From assembly GCA_016937315.1 (NCBI GenBank), contig JAFGWD010000068.1, positions 1 through 10,722 on the forward strand: DNA of 10,722 nt. Direction: 5' to 3'. Numbering within the stretch: position 1 is the stretch's first letter; each line of letters opens with the position of its first letter. The stretch comes from Rhodospirillaceae bacterium (GTDB taxonomy: Bacteria > Pseudomonadota > Alphaproteobacteria > Rhodospirillales > Rhodospirillaceae). Made by a program: the position numbers and the translations under genes. The notes below the pieces were generated by a model. It was not told where the DNA came from. It searched no databases and saw nothing but the letters and a program-made list of their open reading frames with translations. Positions 1 to 6,314 of the stretch are shown piece after piece.

Positions 1-91
1 ACCAAGCGGCCCAAATCGCAATGCCCAGGAACGCGAAGGCGACCCAAAATTGCTGAGTAGAAAGAATCTTATCCAATAATGCGTCGCTCAT
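1..91 (-). CDS. N-terminus of a small membrane protein (partial)
   Basis: An ATG at 91-89 on the minus strand opens a frame that stays open to the window edge, giving 30 codons. It is preceded by a purine-rich GGGGGCG at a plausible ribosome-binding distance. The peptide begins MSDALLDKIL and continues into a hydrophobic stretch (FWVAFAFLGIAIWAAW, residues 15-30) that looks like one membrane segment. An N-terminal FWVAxAF segment recalls the b subunit of F0 ATP synthase, but that gene normally follows atpE and b' in an operon, whereas this frame has about 120 bp of apparently noncoding DNA upstream. I therefore do not name it. It is transcribed divergently from trmFO. Only the sequence left of the window would settle its identity. 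Confidence 0.4.
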   Translation of the reverse strand, partial: MSDALLDKILSTQQFWVAFAFLGIAIWAAW

Positions 92-211
92 ATCGCCCCC
101 GCAGGTTATCGACCTGTCCGATGGAGTACCTTAGCCCCGCCATAGACGCAAGCCTGGACAGCGTGACGGTTCCGGCTTAAGTCACAACAAACAGAAAATC
201 GAGGTCCATGG

Positions 212-1588
212 ATGTCCACAGAACCCACCCATCCCACCGTTCACGTCATTGGTGCCGGTCTCGCCGGCAGCGAAGCCGCTTGGCAACTCGCCGAAGGCGG
301 CATCGCCGTGATTCTGCACGAAATGCGGCCCGCCGTCTCTACGCCCGCACACGTTACCGGCGGCTTTGCGGAATTGGTGTGTTCCAACTCGATGCGATCC
401 GATGATGCCGCCGTCAGCGCCGTCGGGCTCTTGCATGAAGAAATGCGCCGCGCCGGGTCGTTGATCCTGCGCTGTGCCGATGCCAATCGCGTGCCCGCCG
501 GTGGGGCCCTGGCCGTGGACCGCGAATCCTTTTCCCACGATGTCCAAGCGGCACTGGAAAGTCATCCCAATGTCACCATCCGCTATGAGGAAGTGACGAA
601 ACTTCCCCAAAAGGAAGACGGTTTATCCATCATTGCCAGTGGCCCGTTGACCTCACCCGCCCTGTCATCTGCAATCCAAGCGGCAAGCGGTGCGGACGCT
701 TTGTCCTTTTTCGACGCCATTGCTCCGGTCATCGTGAAAGACAGCATTGACTTCACCAAGGCATGGTTCCAGTCCCGTTATGACCGTGGCGACGGCAAGG
801 ACTACATCAACTGCCCCTTGAACGAAGCCGAATATCACGCCTTCGTGGCCGCCTTACTATCCGCCGAGTACGTCGAATTCAAGGACTGGGAAAAGAACAC
901 GCCCTATTTCGAGGGCTGTTTGCCGGTCGAAGTGATGGCCGAACGCGGGGCAATGACTCTGGCTTTCGGCCCCATGAAGCCGGTCGGATTGACCAACCCC
1001 AACGCGCCAGAGACCAAATCCTTTGCCGTGGTGCAACTGCGACAGGACAATGCCCTGGGCACGATTTACAACATGGTGGGATTTCAGACCAAGCTGAAAC
1101 ACGGGGAGCAAGAACGCATCTTCCGCACCATTCCCGGCCTGGAAAATGCAGAATTCGCCCGTCTTGGCGGCATTCATAGGAATACTTTCCTAAACAGTCC
1201 CAAGGTATTGGACGAAACACTTCGCCTAAAAACACAGCCGCACATGCGCTTTGCTGGGCAGATCACCGGCTGTGAGGGATACGTGGAAAGCGCCGCCGTC
1301 GGCCTGATGTCTGGTCTCTTTACTCTGTGGCAAGCGCAAGGTCGCCCCCTGCTGCCACCCCCCACCACCACGGCCTTAGGTGCTATGCTGAACCATATTA
1401 CCGGCGGTGCCGACAGCACCACGTATCAGCCCATGAACATCACTTTCGGATTGTTCCCGGAGTTGCCTCTTGTCGAGCCGGTCAAACCCGGCGGAAAACC
1501 CCGTAAGCTCAAAGGCGCAGATCGAAAAAGAGCCCAGTCCACACGCGCCTTAGCCACTCTTGAAGGCTGGCTCCAGAGTATCCGGTAA
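212..1588 (+). CDS. trmFO: TrmFO, folate/FAD-dependent tRNA U54 C5-methyltransferase
   Basis: This 458-residue protein matches the TrmFO family, which makes ribothymidine at position 54 of the tRNA T-loop using methylenetetrahydrofolate as carbon donor and FADH2 as reductant, in the cytoplasm. The N-terminal FAD-binding Rossmann motif is seen as VIGAGLAGSEAAW (residues 12-24), followed by HEMRP at 36-40. The family signature FAELVCSNSMRSD (52-64) contains Cys57, and EGCLPVE (234-240) contains Cys236; these correspond by motif to the two catalytic cysteines known in the Bacillus enzyme. GQITGCEGYVESAA lies in the C-terminal half. Length is normal for the family. The ATG at 212 is chosen because GAGG at 201-204 sits 7 bases ahead; the ATG at 208 is in another frame. 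It ends 10 bp from the convergent NDUFAF6-like gene. Confidence 0.96.
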   Translation: MSTEPTHPTVHVIGAGLAGSEAAWQLAEGGIAVILHEMRPAVSTPAHVTGGFAELVCSNSMRSDDAAVSAVGLLHEEMRRAGSLILRCADANRVPAGGALAVDRESFSHDVQAALESHPNVTIRYEEVTKLPQKEDGLSIIASGPLTSPALSSAIQAASGADALSFFDAIAPVIVKDSIDFTKAWFQSRYDRGDGKDYINCPLNEAEYHAFVAALLSAEYVEFKDWEKNTPYFEGCLPVEVMAERGAMTLAFGPMKPVGLTNPNAPETKSFAVVQLRQDNALGTIYNMVGFQTKLKHGEQERIFRTIPGLENAEFARLGGIHRNTFLNSPKVLDETLRLKTQPHMRFAGQITGCEGYVESAAVGLMSGLFTLWQAQGRPLLPPPTTTALGAMLNHITGGADSTTYQPMNITFGLFPELPLVEPVKPGGKPRKLKGADRKRAQSTRALATLEGWLQSIR

Positions 1589-1598
1589 CGACATCCGG

Positions 1599-2396
1599 TT
1601 AAGCATAGCCCCGCCACCAGTGCCACAAGAAAGCAGGTGTCACCCGACTGGGTGCAGAGAACCGCACGTCCTGAATATCGTACCCACTGCGCCGCAGACG
1701 GTGCAGATGGGGACGTGCCAGAACCGCCGGGGCAATCAGAAAAAAGGCCTGACGCGGCAATCGGTGCCGCGTCGCCGACGCAATCGCCGCATCGGCACGA
1801 TCCGCAAGATCACGAACCAAGGCCAACCATGCAGGGCCTGAAGCCCCCTCAATCTCCCAAAGTTGACGGCCTTTTTGCATGGCTGCGGGCGTGGCACGCA
1901 AAAGACCAACCACCCCATGACCACACGCCGCATCACGGACGCACGGCTCCTCGGCCAAATCGGGAAATCCCCCGGCAACCGCCATCGCCGCCATCAGTGG
2001 TGCGGTCGTCGCGCCAATATAGGCTTCAGCCGCTGCGGCATCGGCAAAGGGTGGATCATCCAAATCTTTTTGCCGTGCTTCAATCACATTCAGTAAGTGG
2101 GGCCGGATTTCAGGCCAACGCCGCAACCCCGCGATCCGGCGCAACAACGGCGAGGCTCCCGCATCATCGACCAGATCCAAACGGTTTAAGGCATCGCACC
2201 ACCATTGCAGCCGAATATGGCCCAAAGCTGGCTCCCTGACCTGATCACGGATTCGTGCAATTTCACCGTGAAAAGCCAGCACCGCCAGAACCGCCTCGCG
2301 GCGTTGAACCGGGGATAACATCGCAGCAATAAAACGATCACGATCCTGCTTACGCACGGTCTCCATCAGCCAGGGCATTAAAGTCTCGGAGGACAC
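1599..2396 (-). CDS. NDUFAF6-like squalene/phytoene synthase-fold protein
   Basis: This 265-residue protein belongs to the squalene/phytoene synthase superfamily but to its non-enzymatic-looking branch related to NDUFAF6, a mitochondrial complex I assembly factor. Where a true synthase has its first Asp-rich motif, this protein has AFHGEIARIRDQV followed by GHIRLQWWCDAL (residues 41-70), the arrangement typical of NDUFAF6 relatives. The second Asp-rich motif is also missing: around 161-185 it reads GVVGLLRATP then KGRQLWEIEG, without the usual arginine-tyrosine-leucine-proline stretch. A role in respiratory complex I assembly is inferred from the family, not shown here. The start is GTG at 2396, supported by AAAGGAG at 2412-2406 with a 9-base spacer; the next ATG (codon 7) has no such site. 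It is tail to tail with trmFO and divergent from the HpnC-HpnD gene. Confidence 0.8.
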   Translation of the reverse strand: MSSETLMPWLMETVRKQDRDRFIAAMLSPVQRREAVLAVLAFHGEIARIRDQVREPALGHIRLQWWCDALNRLDLVDDAGASPLLRRIAGLRRWPEIRPHLLNVIEARQKDLDDPPFADAAAAEAYIGATTAPLMAAMAVAGGFPDLAEEPCVRDAACGHGVVGLLRATPAAMQKGRQLWEIEGASGPAWLALVRDLADRADAAIASATRHRLPRQAFFLIAPAVLARPHLHRLRRSGYDIQDVRFSAPSRVTPAFLWHWWRGYA

Positions 2397-2405
2397 GGAA
2401 AGAGT

Positions 2406-2412
2406 CTCCTTT
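2406..2412 (-). promoter_or_regulatory. Strong ribosome binding site for the GTG-started NDUFAF6-like gene
   Basis: Read on the minus strand this is AAAGGAG, nearly the full anti-Shine-Dalgarno complement, ending 9 bases before the GTG at 2396. It decides the start in favour of GTG over the ATG at codon 7. Confidence 0.7.
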
Positions 2413-2448
2413 CACATTGGGCCGTTTTGGCTGCTCTGAAACGCAGGA

Positions 2449-4236
2449 ATGCCGTATAGTGTGGGGTCATTTTACAAAACCCCCAGAACCGGAACCGCCT
2501 TGACCCGTCACGCCATGATAGCCCCCCGCATTGATGAATGCACGGTGTGCGGACCCCGCCGCCCGGAAAACTTTCCCGTTGCCTCGCTGCTTCTGGCACG
2601 CAACACCCGTGCGGCGGTGCGTGCCTATTATCGCTTCGCCCGCTTCGCCGACGACATCGCCGACGCGCCGAACCTCCCGTCAGATGCCAAACTGGCCGCT
2701 CTCGACGTCTTGGATAAAGCATTGCGTGGCGAGGCCGCCGACGACACCGTGGTGGACACGGAACCGGCTGTTTTGCTGCGCTCCGCACTGGCGACACGCG
2801 GCATGGAAACCGGACATGCCCGTGCCTTACTCGCGGCATTCCGTCGTGACGCAGAAAACCAGGGCACCACCACCTGGGATGAGCTGATGGCGTATTGTCG
2901 CGCCTCCGCTGCACCTGTGGGCCGCTTTCTTTTAGACCTTCACCGCGAGCCACGCCGCGCCACAGTTGCAGCGGACGCACTATGCGCCGCACTACAAGTC
3001 TTGAACCACGTCCAAGATATTGCCGAAGACAAGCGCCTGAGAAACCGCGTTTACGTTCCCCTATCGTGGCCTGATGGCACCCATGCCGAAGCCACCGAAA
3101 TCGACGCCGCCACATCATCCAAAGCCTTACGGGCATGCTTGGACCAAACCCTGGAACACACCGCACGACTGCTTGATGACGCCGACGCTCTTCCTGCTCT
3201 TTTACAATCCCCACGCCTACGTGCCGAAGCCACCGCTACCCTTTCCCTTGCCCATGCGTTGCTTCGCCATCTGAAAAGCGGGGATCCCTTGTCCACACGC
3301 CTTCGCCCAACCCTAAGCGACATTCTGCACGCTACTGGGACGGCCTTATGCGCCCTTGTTGCACCACCCGCCCCCAGTTTACTCCCGCCTGCCTCTCGCC
3401 GCGCCGTAACCGCCATTGTCAGCGCGTCTGGAACGTCATTCCGACTTGGCTTGTCCTGCCTGCCACGCCCTCGGCGCGAGGCTATGCATGCCTTTTACGC
3501 CTTCTGTCGTGTCCTCGACGACATCGCCGATGCCCCCGGTATGCCGCCAGCCGAGCGCCTGAGCGCCCTGGATACCTGGGACACATGGCTGAACCTGTTG
3601 GAAAGCGGTTCACCCGCTGCTGACGCCCCGCCGCTGTTCACCGCGCTAGCCGCCGTAGATGCCCGCTTCGGATTGAATTTTAACGAATGCCGCGCCCTCG
3701 TGGAAGGCATGCGCATGGATGTAAACGGCCCGATTTGCGCCCCCGACGACACCACTTTCGCACTTTACTGTCGTCGTGTCGCAGGCAGCATCGGACTGAT
3801 CTCCCTGCCCCTTCTGGGAACCAATGATCCAGACGCACGGCGCTTTGCACTCGCCCTGGGCGATGCCTTGCAATGTGTCAACATCATCCGCGATGTCGCC
3901 GAAGACGCCGCGATTGGACGCTGTTATTTGCCACGCGATATCTTAAATCTCTGCGATATCCCCATAACCGATGCCGCCACAATTGCCGCTCACCCCAGAA
4001 TTGGACAAGCCCGCGCCTTGCTGGCCGCTCGGGCAAAAGCCCATTTTGCTGCAGCCCGGAACGCGTTAACCGCTGCCAATTGCCGTAGCTTGCTGCCCGC
4101 CCGCATGATGATGGCCGCCTACAGCGACATTTTAGACCGCATCGAGCACCAAGGATGGACAGACCTAGCGCCCCCCAAACGCCCCAACCCTGTGACACGC
4201 CTCCTGTGTTTGCTGCGTCTGCCACGCAAAGGGTAA
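2449..4236 (+). CDS. hpnCD: HpnC-HpnD fusion: hydroxysqualene synthase plus presqualene diphosphate synthase
   Basis: One uninterrupted 595-codon frame carries two squalene/phytoene synthase domains. Residues about 40-285 look like HpnC: ENFPVAS (40-46), first Asp-rich motif FADDIAD (66-72), second motif VQDIAED (188-194) followed by NRVYVPL. Residues about 317-570 look like HpnD: SGTSFRLGL, REAMHAFYAFCR, DDIAD (357-361), GMRMDV (420-425), IIRDVAED (479-486) and CYLPRDIL. A proline- and alanine-rich stretch of about 30 residues joins them. Each half is close to the usual 280-residue length of the separate enzymes. HpnD is known to make presqualene diphosphate from two farnesyl diphosphates, and HpnC converts it to hydroxysqualene. 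The true start is uncertain: AGGA directly abuts the ATG at 2449, and the frame also offers TTG at 2500 and ATG at 2515, both still upstream of ENFPVAS. hpnE follows after 9 bp. Confidence 0.88.
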   Translation: MPYSVGSFYKTPRTGTALTRHAMIAPRIDECTVCGPRRPENFPVASLLLARNTRAAVRAYYRFARFADDIADAPNLPSDAKLAALDVLDKALRGEAADDTVVDTEPAVLLRSALATRGMETGHARALLAAFRRDAENQGTTTWDELMAYCRASAAPVGRFLLDLHREPRRATVAADALCAALQVLNHVQDIAEDKRLRNRVYVPLSWPDGTHAEATEIDAATSSKALRACLDQTLEHTARLLDDADALPALLQSPRLRAEATATLSLAHALLRHLKSGDPLSTRLRPTLSDILHATGTALCALVAPPAPSLLPPASRRAVTAIVSASGTSFRLGLSCLPRPRREAMHAFYAFCRVLDDIADAPGMPPAERLSALDTWDTWLNLLESGSPAADAPPLFTALAAVDARFGLNFNECRALVEGMRMDVNGPICAPDDTTFALYCRRVAGSIGLISLPLLGTNDPDARRFALALGDALQCVNIIRDVAEDAAIGRCYLPRDILNLCDIPITDAATIAAHPRIGQARALLAARAKAHFAAARNALTAANCRSLLPARMMMAAYSDILDRIEHQGWTDLAPPKRPNPVTRLLCLLRLPRKG

Positions 4237-4245
4237 CGGCAAACC

Positions 4246-5535
4246 ATGACCCGTCCCTCCGCATGTCCCCTACACCCTGAATCCGCGCCGATTTGCCACG
4301 TCATTGGTGCCGGAGTTGCTGGCCTAACAGCGGCGTGCCGCCTCGCTGCGGTCGGGTTTCAGATTCATCTTTACGAGGCCGCTCCCCAAGCTGGCGGGCG
4401 ATGTCGCTCCCTCCCTGACCAGCGTTTCGGCACCGCCATTGATAATGGCAGCCACATTCTGGTTTCCGCAAACCGCGCCACACTCAATTTTCTGCACCAG
4501 ATTGGTTCTCCGTCTACTGCCCTCTCCTCCTTAAACGGCTTAGACTTTCAAGAGATCAAAGAGAACCTGCACTGGCGCATCACACCCTCTGGCGAAAGCG
4601 CCTTGTGGCTCCTTGGGCAAGGCCTGTGTATCCCTGGTCTATCGCGCTGGCGCCTTTTCCGCGATGGTTTGTCCTTGATGACATCCCGCAACGGCACACG
4701 AACCAGCACACGGCTATCACCGGATGACCTGTCCTGGAAACGCTTGTGGGCACCTTTTCTCAGATCCGTCTTCAACACCGATCCTGGGACGGTTTCCGCC
4801 CCACATGCAGCCAATATTCTGAAACGCTTATTTTTTGAAGGCGCGGCCAGCGGACGCCCTCTGCTGGCCGCCCGCCCCTGGTCGGAAATCATTGCCGAAC
4901 CCGCGATTGCACACCTGCGCTATCAAGGGGCAAGCATCAACTTCGGGATGCCTCTCCTCACCCTGGAAAGAACCGCCAATCGCGTCCGACAAATGGTTTT
5001 CCGCCGTGGCACTATCGACACCACAGACGATGCTATTATCTTGGCAGTACCCAACGCCGCCGCACATCGGTTATGTCCGGATATCGCTCCGGCCATTCCT
5101 CATGCACCGATCATCAATCTGCATTTTGAAACGCCTGAAACTCTCGGACTGGGATTTTGCAGCTTGGTCGGCGGCATCGCTGACGCCGTATTCTGGCGCG
5201 GGTCCGTAGTTTCCGTCACCATCGGCCACGCAACCGCGCTTTTAGATCACCCCGCAGAAGCCTTGGCTCACACTGCATGGCGCGAAGCCATCACCGCTCT
5301 CCCCCTGGGAATTTCGCCGAGCCTCCCTCCCTGGCGGCGTATCATCGAGAAACGCGCCACCGTAGCAGCCACACCGGAAGCCTTCGCCATCCGCCCCGGC
5401 CCCACAACACCAAACGCCAATCTGTTTCTCGCCGGAGACTGGACCGCAACAGGGCTCCCCTCAACCATAGAAGGGGCCGTACTCTCGGGTCTGCAGGCCG
5501 CAGAAGCCACGATTGCCGCCATCAATGCCGGATGA
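4246..5535 (+). CDS. hpnE: HpnE, hydroxysqualene dehydroxylase (FAD-dependent)
   Basis: This 429-residue protein is a FAD-dependent amine-oxidase-type oxidoreductase of the HpnE family, which removes the hydroxyl of hydroxysqualene to give squalene. The dinucleotide-binding motif VIGAGVAGLTAACRL lies at residues 19-33, with the ribose-binding glutamate in LYEAAPQAGGRCRS (42-55) and DNGSHIL at 66-72. The C-terminal FAD-contacting region reads LFLAGDWTATGLPSTIEGA (about 393-411), typical of HpnE and the related carotenoid desaturases. Position right behind the HpnC-HpnD gene, 9 bp apart and on the same strand, makes the squalene assignment more likely than a desaturase role. AAAGGG at 4228-4233, overlapping the end of the upstream gene, can serve as ribosome binding site, suggesting co-transcription and possibly coupled translation. 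No terminator is evident after its stop. Confidence 0.92.
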   Translation: MTRPSACPLHPESAPICHVIGAGVAGLTAACRLAAVGFQIHLYEAAPQAGGRCRSLPDQRFGTAIDNGSHILVSANRATLNFLHQIGSPSTALSSLNGLDFQEIKENLHWRITPSGESALWLLGQGLCIPGLSRWRLFRDGLSLMTSRNGTRTSTRLSPDDLSWKRLWAPFLRSVFNTDPGTVSAPHAANILKRLFFEGAASGRPLLAARPWSEIIAEPAIAHLRYQGASINFGMPLLTLERTANRVRQMVFRRGTIDTTDDAIILAVPNAAAHRLCPDIAPAIPHAPIINLHFETPETLGLGFCSLVGGIADAVFWRGSVVSVTIGHATALLDHPAEALAHTAWREAITALPLGISPSLPPWRRIIEKRATVAATPEAFAIRPGPTTPNANLFLAGDWTATGLPSTIEGAVLSGLQAAEATIAAINAG

Positions 5536-5560
5536 TTTTCTAAAAAAGCCTGTCAAGACC

Positions 5561-5588
5561 TTAACATCATGGGAATCGGTATTAAATC
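5561..5588 (+). promoter_or_regulatory. Candidate sodB promoter
   Basis: TTAACA (5561-5566) and TTAAAT or TAAATC (5582-5588) are spaced 15-16 bases, resembling sigma-70 -35 and -10 boxes. This would start transcription near 5594, within the first inverted repeat of the leader. The match is modest and sodB may also be read through from hpnE. Confidence 0.3.
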
Positions 5589-5611
5589 TGCGGAGTAAAC
5601 ATTCTTCCGCA
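5589..5611. repeat. Inverted repeat near the predicted sodB transcription start
   Basis: TGCGGA (5589-5594) and TCCGCA (5606-5611) are exact reverse complements separated by 11 bases. Symmetry and position beside the candidate -10 box suggest an operator half-site pair, but I do not recognise a known regulator's consensus. Confidence 0.4.
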
Positions 5612-5632
5612 CAACGCCTCGTTTTGCGTTGT
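5611..5632 (+). promoter_or_regulatory. Stem-loop in the sodB leader
   Basis: ACAACGC (5611-5617) and GCGTTGT (5626-5632) form a perfect 7-bp stem with an 8-base loop, ending 8 bases before the sodB ribosome binding site. It abuts the upstream inverted repeat, sharing the base at 5611. There is no U-tract after it, so it is more likely an RNA-stability or translation element than a terminator. Confidence 0.45.
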
Positions 5633-5640
5633 TCCTCTGC

Positions 5641-5646
5641 AAGGAG
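5641..5646 (+). promoter_or_regulatory. Ribosome binding site deciding the sodB start
   Basis: AAGGAG lies 6 bases ahead of the ATG at 5653. This excludes the in-frame upstream ATG at 5629, which would add eight residues and lies within the leader stem-loop. Confidence 0.8.
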
Positions 5647-5652
5647 ATTTCT

Positions 5653-6246
5653 ATGGCCTTCGAACTCCCCGCCCTCCCTTATGACTCCACGGCGTTGGAA
5701 CCCTATATTTCTGCCAACACCTTAAATTTCCACCACGGCAAGCATCACGCCGCATATGTCGCCAATCTCAACAAATTGATTGAAGGCGGGCCGCTCGCCG
5801 CGAAGCCTCTGGTCGATATCATCGAAAAGACCGCTGGGGATGCCGATAAGGTCGGCATTTTCAACAATGCCGCTCAAACCTGGAATCACACCTTCTTCTG
5901 GCAGAGCATGAGCCCCAACGGCGGCGGTGCCCCAACCGGCGAACTGGCAGAACGGCTCAATGCCAGCTTTGGGTCTCTGGATGGATTCAAGGAACAGTTC
6001 AAGCAAGCCGCTGTGACTCAGTTTGGCAGCGGATGGGCTTGGCTGGTACTGGATAAGGGCGCGTTAAAAATCACCAAAACCGGCAATGCCGACTTGCCTC
6101 TTGTTCACGGACAAAAGGCCCTGTTCACGGTTGATGTCTGGGAACATGCCTATTACCTCGATTACCAGAATCGCCGCCCCGATTTTGTGCAGACGGTCCT
6201 TGATCGCCTGATCAACTGGGATTTTATTGCGCAAAATCTGAAGTAA
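5653..6246 (+). CDS. sodB: Iron superoxide dismutase SodB
   Basis: The 197-residue product is a cytoplasmic Fe/Mn-family superoxide dismutase converting superoxide to oxygen and hydrogen peroxide. It opens with AFELPALPYDSTALEPYIS, very close to the E. coli iron enzyme. Metal ligands by motif are His27 (FHHGKHH), His79 (TWNHTFFW), Asp161 and His165 (DVWEHAYY). FNNAAQTWNH with Gln75, together with FGSGWAWL (124-131), favours iron over manganese. There is no signal peptide, so it acts in the cytoplasm. Length is normal. The start is set by AAGGAG at 5641-5646. It stands 117 bp behind hpnE with two inverted repeats in the gap, suggesting its own control, and is followed by a clear terminator. 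Confidence 0.96.
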   Translation: MAFELPALPYDSTALEPYISANTLNFHHGKHHAAYVANLNKLIEGGPLAAKPLVDIIEKTAGDADKVGIFNNAAQTWNHTFFWQSMSPNGGGAPTGELAERLNASFGSLDGFKEQFKQAAVTQFGSGWAWLVLDKGALKITKTGNADLPLVHGQKALFTVDVWEHAYYLDYQNRRPDFVQTVLDRLINWDFIAQNLK

Positions 6247-6262
6247 TCACCTCCCTCAAAAC

Positions 6263-6296
6263 AAAAACGGCGAGGATCATCATCCCCGCCGTTTTT
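6263..6296. terminator. Bidirectional intrinsic terminator between sodB and secF
   Basis: A 15-base arm at 6263-6277 (AAAAACGGCGAGGAT) pairs with 6282-6296 with a single A-C mismatch and a 4-base loop. A run of seven T follows the plus-strand hairpin (6292-6298), and the A run on the left gives a T run on the minus strand, so it can end both sodB and the convergent secD-secF transcript. Confidence 0.88.
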
Positions 6297-6314
6297 TTGT
6301 GTGCACGCCCGACA

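Noticed and set aside
155..183. TGGACA with a possible -10 as a trmFO promoter
   Set aside because: The sequence 16-17 bases downstream (TTAAGT or TAAGTC) is too weak a -10 match to report as a feature.
1580..1599. Repeated ATCCGGT at the trmFO stop and near the stop of the NDUFAF6-like gene, as a terminator or repeat element
   Set aside because: Only a 7-bp direct repeat, with no stable hairpin and no T-run; it is explained by the two stop regions lying next to each other.
1637..2239. Plus-strand open frame of 200 codons across the NDUFAF6-like gene
   Set aside because: Rich in Pro, Arg and His with no motif; the minus-strand gene has a strong ribosome site and family signature.
2378..3214. 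Minus-strand open frame of 278 codons across the HpnC domain
   Set aside because: Its product is Arg-rich and featureless, typical of an antisense shadow of a GC-rich gene with strong HpnC motifs on the other strand.
5629..5652. Eight-residue longer SodB starting at ATG 5629
   Set aside because: The ATG lies in the leader stem-loop, before the AAGGAG site, and the added residues are not part of the conserved SodB N-terminus.
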